The notes beneath the pieces are model-generated. The model was not told the DNA's origin and did no database searches. It was given only the letters and a program-made list of their open reading frames with translations. Positions 15,187 through 24,783 of a stretch of DNA of 64,000 nucleotides are shown in pieces. Positions within the stretch are counted from its first letter, which is position 1; each line of letters begins with the position of its first letter. The stretch spans positions 1 through 64,000 of the forward strand of contig JAFSBY010000040.1 of NCBI GenBank assembly GCA_017437045.1, read 5' to 3'. This stretch comes from Alistipes sp. (lineage in GTDB: Bacteria > Bacteroidota > Bacteroidia > Bacteroidales > Rikenellaceae). The translations under genes were made by a program, and so were the position numbers.

Positions 15187-16836
15187 TTATTGTTTATGCT
15201 TGTAGATCGACTTCATCTGCCAAGCATCGGCCTTGAGCAGTTGGGCCGGCAGACCAACTGCACGAATCGAGACCAGACGGCTGGCATCGAGGGCTGGATA
15301 AGGGCGCAGCACAAGGCTCTTGCGCTCGTTGGCAAAGACCTCCACGATGCTACGGTCGATGAAGATATGCAGCTTGAGAATTTCGCCCTTTGCCAAGAAG
15401 AAATCGGCGATCTCGGGCTGACGTATGCCTACCAAATCCGACACGGAGCTATGGGTTGCGTCCAACATCAGGGTCGAGGTGCGAATTTTGCGTTTCGAGG
15501 TGCGAGCCGTGTTCGGATAGCCGGCTTCGCGCATCACGACGATACGCGTGTACTCCTCCTTTTCAGGCGATTGCAAGACGTTGATCTCGATCGTTTTGCA
15601 CTTCTGCAGGTCGATCTCTAACGCCAACTCTACGACATTACCCTCGATGTTGGGTAGTACTACCTCCTTGTTTGCCTCCAGGGGCATGTTCGAGATGTTT
15701 TGATGAGCCCCACGCAACGATTGATAGTCGCCATAGGGTTTCTCTACAAGCTGGTCATACTCGTCGAGCGAAAGCAGACGCGGCAGGGTCATGATTTCGT
15801 TGAAGCCGGCTCCTTCGCGAGCAGCCGAGGCGCGTTTCATGTTGAAGATGGCTACCACACCGTCGCTGTTTGGATCGGGGGAGGCCGAGGGGGCGTGGAA
15901 ACCGCCACGACCCGTAGGTCCGTGGTTGAAACCGCCACCATCGTAAGCTATCAATTTCTGACGCTCGGTATCGTATGTGCCCAGCGTGTAGTGACCTCCG
16001 CTGTAATGGCTGAATGAAAGTAGAATATGCTTACCGGTCGAGCCGATGGGCCAGAAATAGGGACAGGCTCGGTCGTCGTTCGAGGTGAAGAACTGATCCT
16101 TTTCGACAAAGGGGTGCAGATAGGTCCACTTCTTTAGATCTTTCGAGCGGAAGAGATACTCCACCGGACGGCGAATCTTACCAACTCCCTCCTCTTTACT
16201 ACCCGAGAGAGCGTAGTAGTACTCTCCCTCGCGCCAGATGCAAGGGTCAAAGACCTTGTAGGGGGCTTTCTCGCCTTTGGCGGGGGTACGTACCACCGGA
16301 TTGGGCAGACGCTCCCAATTGAGGAGCAGCGGGTCTTTCGAGATGGCAATATAGTTGCCATATTTGGGCGTGTGGTGGATTGCAATCACACGATCCTCCT
16401 CGACTAACGTAGTTCCCGAATAGATTTTCCAGTCATCTTTTTCGGGATAGAGGGCCCACGGAAGATCCTCCCAGTGGATCAGATCGTCACTGACAGCGTG
16501 TCCCCAATGTTGTATCTTGCGATCGCGGGCTATAGGGTAAGCCTGATAGAACATGTGCCATTTCCCCTGCCAGAAACAGAGACCGTTCGGGTCATTGAGC
16601 TTACCATCGGGGGCCGAGAAGTGGTAATCGGGACGCCAGCGATCGGCTGCATCCAGTTCCTCGCGTAGCGTAGCAAACTCTTTCAGTGTGGGGTTGTTCT
16701 TCAATTCGGTTTGTTGCTTATCAAGCGTATTAGAGAAGGTGTAGCGTGGAACCTTGTCGCACTCCTCGGTCTGAGCAAAGAGCGAAGTGCTGCTAATGAC
16801 CGTCAAAGCGAACAAAAAAAGTTTTGTGAATCTCAT
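15187..16836 (-). CDS. Secreted GH32-family (fructosidase-like) protein with altered catalytic motif
   Basis: 549 residues with a signal peptide (ends SLFAQ). The N-terminal five-blade propeller starts HFSAPDGKLNDPNGLCFW, which contains the nucleophile Asp82. The transition-state Asp of the RDP motif is kept as FDPCIW (Asp197). The expected ECP motif with the acid/base Glu reads RACP, so position 257 is Ala. A C-terminal beta-sandwich (about 385-545) includes LHIFIDRSIVEVFAN, a GH32 hallmark. GH32 enzymes cut beta-fructosyl linkages. Without the acid/base this one may use a different residue, have another substrate, or be inactive. It has its own promoter and is divergent from the nitroreductase. 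Confidence 0.85.
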   Translation of the reverse strand: MRFTKLFLFALTVISSTSLFAQTEECDKVPRYTFSNTLDKQQTELKNNPTLKEFATLREELDAADRWRPDYHFSAPDGKLNDPNGLCFWQGKWHMFYQAYPIARDRKIQHWGHAVSDDLIHWEDLPWALYPEKDDWKIYSGTTLVEEDRVIAIHHTPKYGNYIAISKDPLLLNWERLPNPVVRTPAKGEKAPYKVFDPCIWREGEYYYALSGSKEEGVGKIRRPVEYLFRSKDLKKWTYLHPFVEKDQFFTSNDDRACPYFWPIGSTGKHILLSFSHYSGGHYTLGTYDTERQKLIAYDGGGFNHGPTGRGGFHAPSASPDPNSDGVVAIFNMKRASAAREGAGFNEIMTLPRLLSLDEYDQLVEKPYGDYQSLRGAHQNISNMPLEANKEVVLPNIEGNVVELALEIDLQKCKTIEINVLQSPEKEEYTRIVVMREAGYPNTARTSKRKIRTSTLMLDATHSSVSDLVGIRQPEIADFFLAKGEILKLHIFIDRSIVEVFANERKSLVLRPYPALDASRLVSIRAVGLPAQLLKADAWQMKSIYKHKQ

Positions 16837-16878
16837 ATTTGAATGTTTTAGTGGTGTTAAATCGATATAACCTCTTTA

Positions 16879-16908
16879 CAAAAGTAGTAAAAAAGAGTCA
16901 AATGGCAA
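16879..16908 (-). promoter_or_regulatory. Promoter of the GH32 gene
   Basis: Read on the minus strand: TTG (16908-16906), 19 nt, TACTTTTG (16886-16879). An exact Bacteroidetes match 43 bp before the ATG. Confidence 0.78.
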
Positions 16909-16940
16909 ATGTTTTTTTTGTGGAATTTAGTGGGTTGTAT

Positions 16941-16971
16941 TTGTATTTAGGCGGGCATTGTACTATCTTTG
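16941..16971 (+). promoter_or_regulatory. Promoter of the nitroreductase gene
   Basis: TTG (16941-16943), 20 nt, TATCTTTG (16964-16971). It places transcription start near 16977 and supports the ATG at 17003. Confidence 0.78.
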
Positions 16972-17002
16972 TTTCTACTTTTTGCAAAACAAGATTTTGA
17001 GT

Positions 17003-17530
17003 ATGGATTTCAAGACCCTTATCGAGAAGCGTCGCTCGATTCGTAAATACGATGCTCGCCCTGTTCCGCAGGAGGTGGTCGATCGGTTGGTAGCCGCCAC
17101 ACTGACCGCCCCCTCGTCGCGCAATTCGCACTCGACCCACCTGATGGTGATCGACGATGCGGAAACGATTGCCCGCATGGCTCAGATGCGTGATTATGGC
17201 GCGGCTTTTCTAAAAAGTGCACCATTGGCCATCGTTGTGATGGGTGATCAATCGGTGACTGATAAATGGTTGGTTAATGCTTCTATTTCGGCAACGATAC
17301 TCCAGTTGGCTTGTGTCGATGAGGGGTTAGGTTCGTGTTGGGTGCATGCCGATCAGAGCTTGCAACGTAAGGATGAGCCTGATGGACCGAAGGCCGATGC
17401 CTTCCTGCGCGAGATGCTCCCCATTCCCGACCATTTTGGGGTGTTGTGTGTCATGGCCATCGGCTATTCGGATTTTGAGCCGGCACCGCTGCCGGAGTGG
17501 GATCGAGAGGCTCATCTGCACCGCCTATAA
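17003..17530 (+). CDS. Nitroreductase-family flavoprotein
   Basis: About 175 residues. It begins MDFKTLIEKRRSIRKYD, the FMN-binding RRSxRxY signature, followed by APSSRNSHS and, near the C-terminus, VLCVMAIGY. This family uses FMN and NAD(P)H to reduce nitro compounds, quinones or flavins. The true substrate cannot be read from sequence. The ATG at 17003 is chosen because the promoter lies at 16941-16971. Monocistronic, ending at a strong bidirectional terminator shared with the convergent YfhO gene. Confidence 0.9.
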   Translation: MDFKTLIEKRRSIRKYDARPVPQEVVDRLVAATLTAPSSRNSHSTHLMVIDDAETIARMAQMRDYGAAFLKSAPLAIVVMGDQSVTDKWLVNASISATILQLACVDEGLGSCWVHADQSLQRKDEPDGPKADAFLREMLPIPDHFGVLCVMAIGYSDFEPAPLPEWDREAHLHRL

Positions 17531-17545
17531 TACGGTCATGTTACT

Positions 17546-17586
17546 AAAAGGGGCTGTCTCAACAAGCGTGTTGAGGCAGCCCTTTT
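17546..17586. terminator. Bidirectional terminator, nitroreductase/YfhO
   Basis: Long stem from AAAAGGGGCTG plus CTCAACA (17546-17564) to TGTTGAG plus GCAGCCC (17569-17582) with one small bulge. Four A precede and four T follow. Confidence 0.9.
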
Positions 17587-17608
17587 GTGATTCTTGGGTT
17601 GGGGTTGT

Positions 17609-20098
17609 TTACGCCTTCGGCCGCTTGGCGAAGAAGATCCACACGGCCACAAGACCACCGAGCAGAATGATCAGCGAGGCGACGAGTGTGATCGCCTCTA
17701 CGGTGGTCCAATTCGGGGCGCGGAAACGCCACTCGACAGTATGGTTGCCGGCCGGAAGATCCATGGCGCGCAATACATAATTGGCACGCAGGTAGGGAGC
17801 CTCTACCCCATCAATATAGGCCTTCCACCCCTTGTCGTAGAAGATCTCCGAGAAGACGGCTATGGCCTCCCGATCCGATTCGTAGCGGTAGGTGAGGTGG
17901 TTGGGCTGATACTTCTCGAGCGTGATGCGGCAATTCGAGACGTCGCTCTGCAGGGCCTTGAGCTGCTCGGCATCGCGGCCTGCCACCACGGCTGTTTTGC
18001 GCAAATCGACCTCTCCGAGCATCGTGATCTCGGCCTCGGCTGTCGGGGCCAGAGCCACCTGCTCGACGAACCATGCAGGGCCAAACTCCGTGCCGCGGCG
18101 GAGGGCTTTGGGGGCCTTGCTTTGCTCGTCGGGGATGATCAGATAGCGCGTGTTGAGCATGTCGAGGATGCGGTCGTCGCATGTACCCAGATAGCGGTCG
18201 ATCAGATCCTGATAGCGGGCGAGTTTAGCACCATGATAGCCACCCACCGAGCGGTGGAAATAGGAGGTTGTGGCATCGTTGAAGGGGCTTACCGTGAGGT
18301 TCAGCACGCGGAATCCGGGCTCCTTGTCGGCCAGGATGGCACGATCGGCTGCCGTGGCCGTGATGCGACGGCGCGAGGCGGGCTGGAAATCCTCGTGCGA
18401 GACGAAACGCAGATCGACCGGAACGAGGTCAATCAGGACGACGGTTGCCAGCGAGAGGGCGAGGGTCAGTTTACCAATGCGGCGCAAGACAAAGAGCAGT
18501 ACACCGCCGGCGGCCAAGGCCACCATCAATGCCGAACGTAAGGCGTCGGCCTGCATCATCGAGATGCGCTCCTCGACCATGGCGGCTGCGAGAGCCTCAC
18601 CCCACTCGATGTCGATGCCGCGATTGATATACTCCTGCAACTGGTTCGAGGCCAGCAGGTCGTGCATGTAGCCCACCATCATCTTGGTGGTCTCCGCCTC
18701 GCCAAACGAGAAGAGCGACCCTCCGAAAAGGGCCATAAGCAAGGCCAGGCCACCGACACAGCCTGCAGCCCAGGCGACTGCCTGCATCAATCGTGTGTGT
18801 GTCAGTTGGCTGCGCAACAACTCATACAGACCCAGCGCAGCCAGCAGGGGGACGATCCACTGCACGACGCAGAGGGTCATCGAGACGGTACGGAACTTGT
18901 TGTACCCGGGCAGGTAATGAAAGGCCCATTCGGTAAAGCCCATAAAATTGCGCCCCCAAGCGAGAAGAATCATCACCACCAGCACCGCGACAATCCACCA
19001 ACGATTGCGCGAAGAGGTGAGTATCAGACCGAGCACAGCCAAGAAGATGATGGCGGCGCCCAGGTAGGTCGGACCGGCCGTATAGGGTTGCCCGCCCCAA
19101 TAGGTGGGCAGCATCTCGGCGATTCCGTCGAGTCCGATTTCGTGCGCGGCGGCCGCTACCGGTCCGTCGGCCGAGAAGGTGGTGGCCGATTCGCGTCCGG
19201 CAAAGTCGGGGATCAGCATGTTCCAGCTCTCGGCTATGCCGTAGCTCCAAGCCGTGGCGTAGTCCAGGTCGAGCCCCTCTGCCGCATTGGCCTCCGAGGT
19301 GGCCTCAGCGACCAATTCCGAGCCGCCACGAATCGTCTCGGGGGTATGTTGCATGGTGTACCAGAGCGGTGCAAAGTTCGAGAAGAGGGCCACCAGACCG
19401 GCTGCAGCCAACAGGGCGGTACGCGCCAAGAAATCCTTGAATCGCTTGGCGACGACCGACGAGACGCCTTCGCTGATCCAGAAGGCTGCCATGGCCATCA
19501 GGAAATAATAGGTGATCTGCGGGTGGTTGGCTCCGATTTGTAGCGAAGCTGCCACGGCAGTCAGGGCCGCGCCGTACCACTTGTTGTGGCGCATGGTCAT
19601 CCATGCACCGCCCATCATAAGCGGGGCCCAGACCATGGCCCACATCTTCGTAACGTGGCCGGCCGCGATAATAAGCGGGAAATAGGTCGAAAAACCATAC
19701 GCCAACGCCGGTACAATGGCCAGGTAGGGATTGACCCGACAGATGCGCAGCATGATCCACATCGAGAGCATGGCAAAGAATAGGAAGGCCATGGGTGTAG
19801 CGAGCAGATTTTTCACGCGGCCGATGCTCTGCACGACGAGTTGTGCCGGATAGCTCACATCAATCAGATAGGCCGGCATGCCGCCAAACATGGCGCCGGT
19901 CCATTGGGGGTCTTCGCCCGTCTCGGCGCGCATCTGCTTGATCTCCTGCGCCATGCCGTCGTATTGCATGGTGTCGTGCTGTTGCAGTCGCTTGCCGCCA
20001 AATTGGGGGGCAAAATAGAGTGCCGAGGCGACAAAGAAGATCGACAGCGCAGCCAGCAGGGGCAACATCCGCTTGGCAAGGTGTTTTATTTGGTTCAT
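17609..20098 (-). CDS. YfhO-family membrane protein
   Basis: 829 residues. The N-terminal ~560 residues form 12 or more membrane helices, starting with a short MNQIKHLAKRMLPLLAALS segment. The C-terminal ~270 residues form a soluble domain (PGFRVLNLTVSPFNDATTSYFHRSVGGYHGAKLARYQDLID, interrupted by loops) typical of YfhO/DUF6541-like glycosyltransferase-related proteins, and end with a last helix. In Gram-positive bacteria YfhO takes part in lipoteichoic-acid glycosylation. Here a role in transferring sugars from polyprenyl carriers is inference; the divergent polyprenyl synthase gene is consistent with it. A TACCTTTG box lies at 20146-20139 upstream, without a clear -33 box. Confidence 0.88.
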   Translation of the reverse strand: MNQIKHLAKRMLPLLAALSIFFVASALYFAPQFGGKRLQQHDTMQYDGMAQEIKQMRAETGEDPQWTGAMFGGMPAYLIDVSYPAQLVVQSIGRVKNLLATPMAFLFFAMLSMWIMLRICRVNPYLAIVPALAYGFSTYFPLIIAAGHVTKMWAMVWAPLMMGGAWMTMRHNKWYGAALTAVAASLQIGANHPQITYYFLMAMAAFWISEGVSSVVAKRFKDFLARTALLAAAGLVALFSNFAPLWYTMQHTPETIRGGSELVAEATSEANAAEGLDLDYATAWSYGIAESWNMLIPDFAGRESATTFSADGPVAAAAHEIGLDGIAEMLPTYWGGQPYTAGPTYLGAAIIFLAVLGLILTSSRNRWWIVAVLVVMILLAWGRNFMGFTEWAFHYLPGYNKFRTVSMTLCVVQWIVPLLAALGLYELLRSQLTHTRLMQAVAWAAGCVGGLALLMALFGGSLFSFGEAETTKMMVGYMHDLLASNQLQEYINRGIDIEWGEALAAAMVEERISMMQADALRSALMVALAAGGVLLFVLRRIGKLTLALSLATVVLIDLVPVDLRFVSHEDFQPASRRRITATAADRAILADKEPGFRVLNLTVSPFNDATTSYFHRSVGGYHGAKLARYQDLIDRYLGTCDDRILDMLNTRYLIIPDEQSKAPKALRRGTEFGPAWFVEQVALAPTAEAEITMLGEVDLRKTAVVAGRDAEQLKALQSDVSNCRITLEKYQPNHLTYRYESDREAIAVFSEIFYDKGWKAYIDGVEAPYLRANYVLRAMDLPAGNHTVEWRFRAPNWTTVEAITLVASLIILLGGLVAVWIFFAKRPKA

Positions 20099-20219
20099 GG
20101 TTTGTGTCTTTTGTTGATTCGAGCTGTTTATTGACCATCAAAGGTACGAAAAAAAGCAGATTTGCGACCACTGTTCGCAAGAAAATGCGTATATTTGCAA
20201 CATATAGAGCTATCTTTTT

Positions 20220-21209
20220 ATGATTACACTCGATTCGATACGCGAGCCGGTACTCCGTGAATTGGCCGCTTACGATGCCTTTCTTGAACGTCACTTCTCG
20301 GCCGAAGGCGATCTGATTAGCGAAATGTTGCACGAAGTGCTCTCGTCGCGCGGCAAGGGGATTCGCCCCTTGTTGGTCTGTCTGTCGGCGGCCATGAATG
20401 CCCGCACGGCCGGAGCCGCCGGTGGTCAGCGTGTCTCGTTGGCGGCCATGTTGGTCGAGATGATCCACACCGCATCGCTCATCCATGACGATGTGATTGA
20501 TGAGTCGGATACGCGTCGCGGACGCCCCTCGATTGCCGCTATTTGGCAGTCACATAAGGCGGTTTTGTTGGGTGATTATATCTTGGCTCGAAACGTGGAT
20601 ATCGGCATGCGCAGTGGCCAGTTTGATCTGGTCTCCCATACGGTGGGGGCTATTGCCACGCTGTGCGAAGGGGAGATTTTGCAGGATGTGTGTGCCTCGA
20701 AGCAGGACATCACGTTGCGGCAATACCTCGATATTATTTATAAGAAGACCGCCTCGTTGTTGGGGATCAGTGCCTCGGTCGGAGCCTTGGCCGTAGGTGC
20801 CACGCGCGATCGTGTGACGACGATGCGACGTTTTGGCGAGGCGCTGGGTATGGCCTTCCAGATGCAGGACGACATTTTGGATTATGCCCCTTCGGCTGCT
20901 ACGGGTAAACCGCGCGGAAATGACCTGCGCGAGGGCAAGATCACCCTACCGCTACTGACCGTACTGGAGCAACTGCCCACGGAGCGTCGTCAGGAGGTGG
21001 TGGCGCAGTTGGAGCGTTGCCGCACGGATGAGACGGCTGTCGAGGCGTTGCAGCAGTTAGTTCGTGAGGCGGGAGGTCTGGAGATGGCAGCCCGCATGAT
21101 GCAGGGCTATATCAACAAAGCCACGCAGATGTTAGCCGAGTATGCCGATTCGCCCTATCGTACCTCGCTCATCAACCTATGCGGATATATTGTCGAACGC
21201 AATAAATAG
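20220..21209 (+). CDS. Polyprenyl (octaprenyl-type) diphosphate synthase
   Basis: Makes long-chain all-trans prenyl diphosphate, the side chain of menaquinone, by repeated addition of isopentenyl diphosphate. Both aspartate-rich motifs are present: DDVIDESDTRRG (first, near residue 90) and QMQDDILDYA (second). GKGIRPLLV near residue 43 binds diphosphate. The 329 residues suit a long-chain synthase. A TATATTTG box lies at 20190-20197, only 22 nt before the ATG. It is divergent from YfhO. Chain length cannot be fixed by eye. Confidence 0.92.
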   Translation: MITLDSIREPVLRELAAYDAFLERHFSAEGDLISEMLHEVLSSRGKGIRPLLVCLSAAMNARTAGAAGGQRVSLAAMLVEMIHTASLIHDDVIDESDTRRGRPSIAAIWQSHKAVLLGDYILARNVDIGMRSGQFDLVSHTVGAIATLCEGEILQDVCASKQDITLRQYLDIIYKKTASLLGISASVGALAVGATRDRVTTMRRFGEALGMAFQMQDDILDYAPSAATGKPRGNDLREGKITLPLLTVLEQLPTERRQEVVAQLERCRTDETAVEALQQLVREAGGLEMAARMMQGYINKATQMLAEYADSPYRTSLINLCGYIVERNK

Positions 21210-21254
21210 GAGACCTCGTCAGCCATACTAATCCACGACGATCGGCTCAATAAT

Positions 21255-21296
21255 GAGGGATGCTCACTTTTTTCGAGGAGCATCCCTCGTTTTTTG
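21255..21296 (+). terminator. Terminator after polyprenyl synthase
   Basis: The 11-bp perfect stem GAGGGATGCTC (21255-21265) pairs with GAGCATCCCTC (21278-21288), followed by a six-T run. Confidence 0.93.
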
Positions 21297-21338
21297 TGAA
21301 AAAATGACTACCTTTATCCAACTAAAACCGATTGAATC

Positions 21339-23801
21339 ATGAAATTGAACCGACTTTTGCTGCTTTTCGGATTGTGTGCAACGGCTTGTGCCGAGCAGAC
21401 CGATCCGCAACCGCTCTTTTTGACCTATGATCGTCCGGCCGAGCGATGGGTGGAGGCCCTGCCGATTGGCAACGGTCGCTTGGGTGCGATGCACTATGGC
21501 GGTGTGCAGCACGATGAGTTCCAGCTCAACGAGGAGAGCGTTTGGGGTGGATCGCCCCACAACAATGTGCGACCCTATGCCGCCGAGGGGTTGGATTCGA
21601 TTCGCACGCTGCTCTTTGCCGGCAACAATGAGCAGGCACAGAGGCTGTGTGGTCGCTACTTGAGTGCCGAGCGAGCCAATGGCATGCCCTATCAGACAGT
21701 CGGTTCGCTGCATTTGGATTTTGACCTTGGAGAGCAACCCGTGACCGATTACGTGCGTCAGTTGGATTTGGGACAAGCCCTTTCGACCACCTCGTTCCGC
21801 GTAGGGGATGTGGCATATACCCGCCAGGCCTTTGCTTCGTTTGCCGATGATCTGATTTTGATCCGTCTGACCGCTTCGCAACCCGGAGCGATCACCTTGA
21901 AGGCACATTATACCACCCCTTATACGGATGGTGTATGCAGCCGTGCCGAGGGCGATCGCCTCACCCTGCAGGGGCGCGCGGACGACCATGAGGGTATTCC
22001 GGGGGTGGTGCAATTTGCGGCTCGGGCACGCTTGGTGGCCGAGGGAGGTGCGATGCACGCCGAGGGCGACTCGTTGTTGTGTGTGACAGGAGCCGATCAG
22101 GTCGATATTCTGCTCTCGATCGGAACCAATTTCAAAAATTATCAGGATGTTTCGGGCGATGCGCTGGCCGAGGCCGAGCGGCGTATTGCGGCCTTCTCGG
22201 AGGACTTTGACCATGCGCGGGAGGCCCACACGGCGGCCTACCGAACGCTCTTCGACCGCGTGAAGATCGACCTGGGCCGTACGGAGCAGGCCGATAAGAC
22301 CACCGATCGACGAGTTGCGGAGTTTGCCTCGTCGTTCGATCCCGAGTTGGCGGCTCTTTACTTCCAATTTGGCCGTTATCTGCTGATCAGCTCCTCGCAA
22401 CCCGGCGGCCAGGCTGCCAATTTGCAGGGCATTTGGAACTACCAGCGACGAGCTCCGTGGGATGGGAAATATACGACCAATATCAACCTCGAGATGAACT
22501 ATTGGCCGGCCGATCCGACGGCTCTGCCCGAGCTGCAGGAACCGCTCATGCGCCTGATTCGGGAGACAGCCGTGCAGGGACGCGATGCGGCAGCCATGTA
22601 TGGTGCTCGCGGCTGGACGCTGCACCACAACACCGACATTTGGCGATCGACGGGTGCGGTCGATGGCCCCTCGTATGGCATTTGGCCCACCTGCAATGCC
22701 TGGTTCTGCCAGACACTGTGGGATCATTACCTCTACACGGGCGATCGAGCCTTTTTGCAGGAGCACTACCCGTTGATGCGCGAGGCGTGCCGTTTCTATT
22801 TCGATTTCCTGGTACGTGAGCCACGCTACGGCTATTTGGTCGCAGCCCCCTCCTTCTCGCCCGAGAATCGTCCGCAGGTCGAGGGTCGCCGTACCTTTTC
22901 GGTGGTGCACGGCACGACGATGGACAACCAGATGATCTGGGATCTGTTGCAGAACACGCAGGTGGCCGCTTCGATCGTGGGTGACGAGGGTGCTTTTGTC
23001 GATTCGTTGCGTCTGGTCGCCGAGCAGCTGCCTCCGATGCAGATTGGCCGTTACGGACAGTTACAGGAGTGGTTGGAGGATTGGGATAATCCGGAGGATC
23101 ATCACCGCCATATTTCGCACCTTTGGGGCCTCTATCCGGGTCGTCAGATCACCCTCGATCGGCCGGCACTGATGGCAGCAGCGCGTCAAACGCTCGAACA
23201 TCGCGGAGACCCCTCGACCGGCTGGTCGATGGGCTGGAAGGTCTGCTGCTGGGCTCGTCTGGGGGATGGCAATCGCGCCTATAAGTTGCTGACCGAGCAG
23301 CTGCAACCCACGACGGCCGAGAAGGGTCAGGATGGCGGTACCTACCCCAACCTCTTCGATGCCCACCCGCCCTTCCAGATTGATGGTAACTTTGGCTGCA
23401 CGGCCGGTATTGCCGAGATGTTTGTGCAGAGCCATGCCGGAGCGGTCGATCTGTTGCCGGCCTTGCCCGATGTGTGGCGTGAGGGGTCGATCGAGGGGTT
23501 GCGTACGCGTGGCGGTTTTATCGTTGAAGCGTTGCATTGGCGTGAAAATCGCCTGCAAGAGGTGACTATTCGTTCGACGCTCGGCGGGGTGCTGCGGCTT
23601 AGAAGCCGCACGCCACTTACGGGTGCAGGGCTGTTGCCGGCCGAGGGCGAGCCGTCGAATCCGTTGCTGATGCCGCAGCCGATTCTCGAGCCAAAGAGCA
23701 GCGACGCGGTTACACCCGTTGCCGAGGCAGAGCAGACCCTCTATAGCTACGATCTGCCGACCGAGCCGGGTCAAAGCTACACGCTGCAAGCAGCCTTATA
23801 A
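21339..23801 (+). CDS. GH95-family alpha-L-fucosidase (lipoprotein)
   Basis: 820 residues. The N-terminus has a lipoprotein-type signal (LCATAC, Cys18). Family signatures run through the protein: [17 protein letters not shown] and [10 protein letters not shown] in the N-terminal beta domain, then the (alpha/alpha)6 barrel with [25 protein letters not shown] and [18 protein letters not shown]95 enzymes release alpha-1,2-fucose from host and plant glycans by inversion; some prefer L-galactose. No SusC/SusD pair is nearby, so it is an orphan carbohydrate enzyme. The upstream TACCTTTA is one base from a -7 box. Confidence 0.93.
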   Translation: MKLNRLLLLFGLCATACAEQTDPQPLFLTYDRPAERWVEALPIGNGRLGAMHYGGVQHDEFQLNEESVWGGSPHNNVRPYAAEGLDSIRTLLFAGNNEQAQRLCGRYLSAERANGMPYQTVGSLHLDFDLGEQPVTDYVRQLDLGQALSTTSFRVGDVAYTRQAFASFADDLILIRLTASQPGAITLKAHYTTPYTDGVCSRAEGDRLTLQGRADDHEGIPGVVQFAARARLVAEGGAMHAEGDSLLCVTGADQVDILLSIGTNFKNYQDVSGDALAEAERRIAAFSEDFDHAREAHTAAYRTLFDRVKIDLGRTEQADKTTDRRVAEFASSFDPELAALYFQFGRYLLISSSQPGGQAANLQGIWNYQRRAPWDGKYTTNINLEMNYWPADPTALPELQEPLMRLIRETAVQGRDAAAMYGARGWTLHHNTDIWRSTGAVDGPSYGIWPTCNAWFCQTLWDHYLYTGDRAFLQEHYPLMREACRFYFDFLVREPRYGYLVAAPSFSPENRPQVEGRRTFSVVHGTTMDNQMIWDLLQNTQVAASIVGDEGAFVDSLRLVAEQLPPMQIGRYGQLQEWLEDWDNPEDHHRHISHLWGLYPGRQITLDRPALMAAARQTLEHRGDPSTGWSMGWKVCCWARLGDGNRAYKLLTEQLQPTTAEKGQDGGTYPNLFDAHPPFQIDGNFGCTAGIAEMFVQSHAGAVDLLPALPDVWREGSIEGLRTRGGFIVEALHWRENRLQEVTIRSTLGGVLRLRSRTPLTGAGLLPAEGEPSNPLLMPQPILEPKSSDAVTPVAEAEQTLYSYDLPTEPGQSYTLQAAL

Positions 23802-23891
23802 CACGCTGCCGATCAGCGCGTGCGAGCGCGGATAAGTTGCCGTGCCACGAAGAGGGAGATTAGTGCCAAAAGCATAACGAGGGGGCTTGGG

Positions 23892-24596
23892 TTAGATGTA
23901 ATCGTACGCATAGCGACAGATCGTGTCGGCGATCAGTCGGTGACCCTGCTCGTTGGGGTGGATGCCGTCCTTGCAGAAGAGCGAACGGTAGTTGCGCTCT
24001 AACAGGAAGGGCGACGTGATGTCGATGATCGGAACCCGTAGCAGGGCGGCCAGTTTGAAGAGCTCGAGGTTGTACATCTCGTGCCAGCGGTTGATGTTGT
24101 CGAGCGATCCGCCCAGCCAGTCGAAGACATTCTTGCGTTGGCCCTCGTCCATCGAGCCGGTGACCGCCTCGAAATAGCTATCCGAGACGATCGGCGGGAG
24201 CGACAGCAGCACGGGCTGCGAGCCGAGCCGTTGTACGCCGGCGATCAATTCGTGGTAACAGGCGGCAAAACTACGCAGGGGCGTGAGTGGCTGATGCTCC
24301 TTGTCGGGTGCATCGGCAATCTCTTGCCAGCGGAAGTCGCAGTCGTTGCCGCCAAACTCCATGACGACATACTCCGAGGCGGCCACCTGGTCGCTGCGAC
24401 GCTCCAAGTCGCGCAAGGCGTGACGTGTGGTGTTGCCGAAGCGGCCGTGGTTGTTGATCGTAAGCCCCAGCCGGTTGCTGCAACGGGTCGAGAAGTTCTC
24501 ATCGAGTAGGGTATAGCGCGGAGATTGGGTAGCCGATTTACGATCGAGGATGATGCCTCGCATGATCGAATCGCCAAAAGCTGTAATCTGTTTCAT
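23892..24596 (-). CDS. SGNH/GDSL hydrolase
   Basis: 234 residues. It starts MKQITAFGDSIMRG, with the block I Ser in GDS at about residue 9. Block III is EFGGNDCDF (GxND), and block V is CKDGIHPNEQGH, with the Asp-x-x-His catalytic pair. The family hydrolyses esters, acyl or acetyl groups. No export signal is seen. The ATG at 24596 is chosen because the motif follows at once; the upstream extension looks non-coding. Its neighbours, GH95 and a LytTR regulator, give no clear pathway. A TAGTTTTG box lies at 24639-24632. Confidence 0.88.
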   Translation of the reverse strand: MKQITAFGDSIMRGIILDRKSATQSPRYTLLDENFSTRCSNRLGLTINNHGRFGNTTRHALRDLERRSDQVAASEYVVMEFGGNDCDFRWQEIADAPDKEHQPLTPLRSFAACYHELIAGVQRLGSQPVLLSLPPIVSDSYFEAVTGSMDEGQRKNVFDWLGGSLDNINRWHEMYNLELFKLAALLRVPIIDITSPFLLERNYRSLFCKDGIHPNEQGHRLIADTICRYAYDYI

Positions 24597-24706
24597 GGTC
24601 TTTTTCGTTGTTTTTGTGTGGAACGACACTGCAAAACTAACGCCGCAAACTCGCCCTGCGAAGCAATCGGGATTGTGACGGGATTTTTGTGACTTTCGGC
24701 CCTTTT

Positions 24707-24782
24707 TTGGGATCAAAACGCGATTATTGGGACTAATTTACTATATTTGCGCATTCGTCACACCCTAAAATTGGGACCAAAT
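24707..24782 (+). promoter_or_regulatory. Imperfect direct repeats upstream of the LytTR gene
   Basis: TTGGGATCAAAA (24707), TTGGGACTAATT (24727) and TTGGGACCAAAT (24771) share the core TTGGGA(T/C)(C/T)AA. The first two start 20 bp apart, close to the spacing of LytTR half-sites. A TATATTTG -7 box sits at 24742-24749 between the second and third copies. Confidence 0.5.
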
Positions 24783-24783
24783 T

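Noticed and set aside
23813-23875. 20-codon minus-strand frame (MLLALISLFVARQL...) 16 bp after the SGNH gene
   Set aside because: Hydrophobic and conveniently placed, but too short, with no ribosome-binding or conservation evidence.
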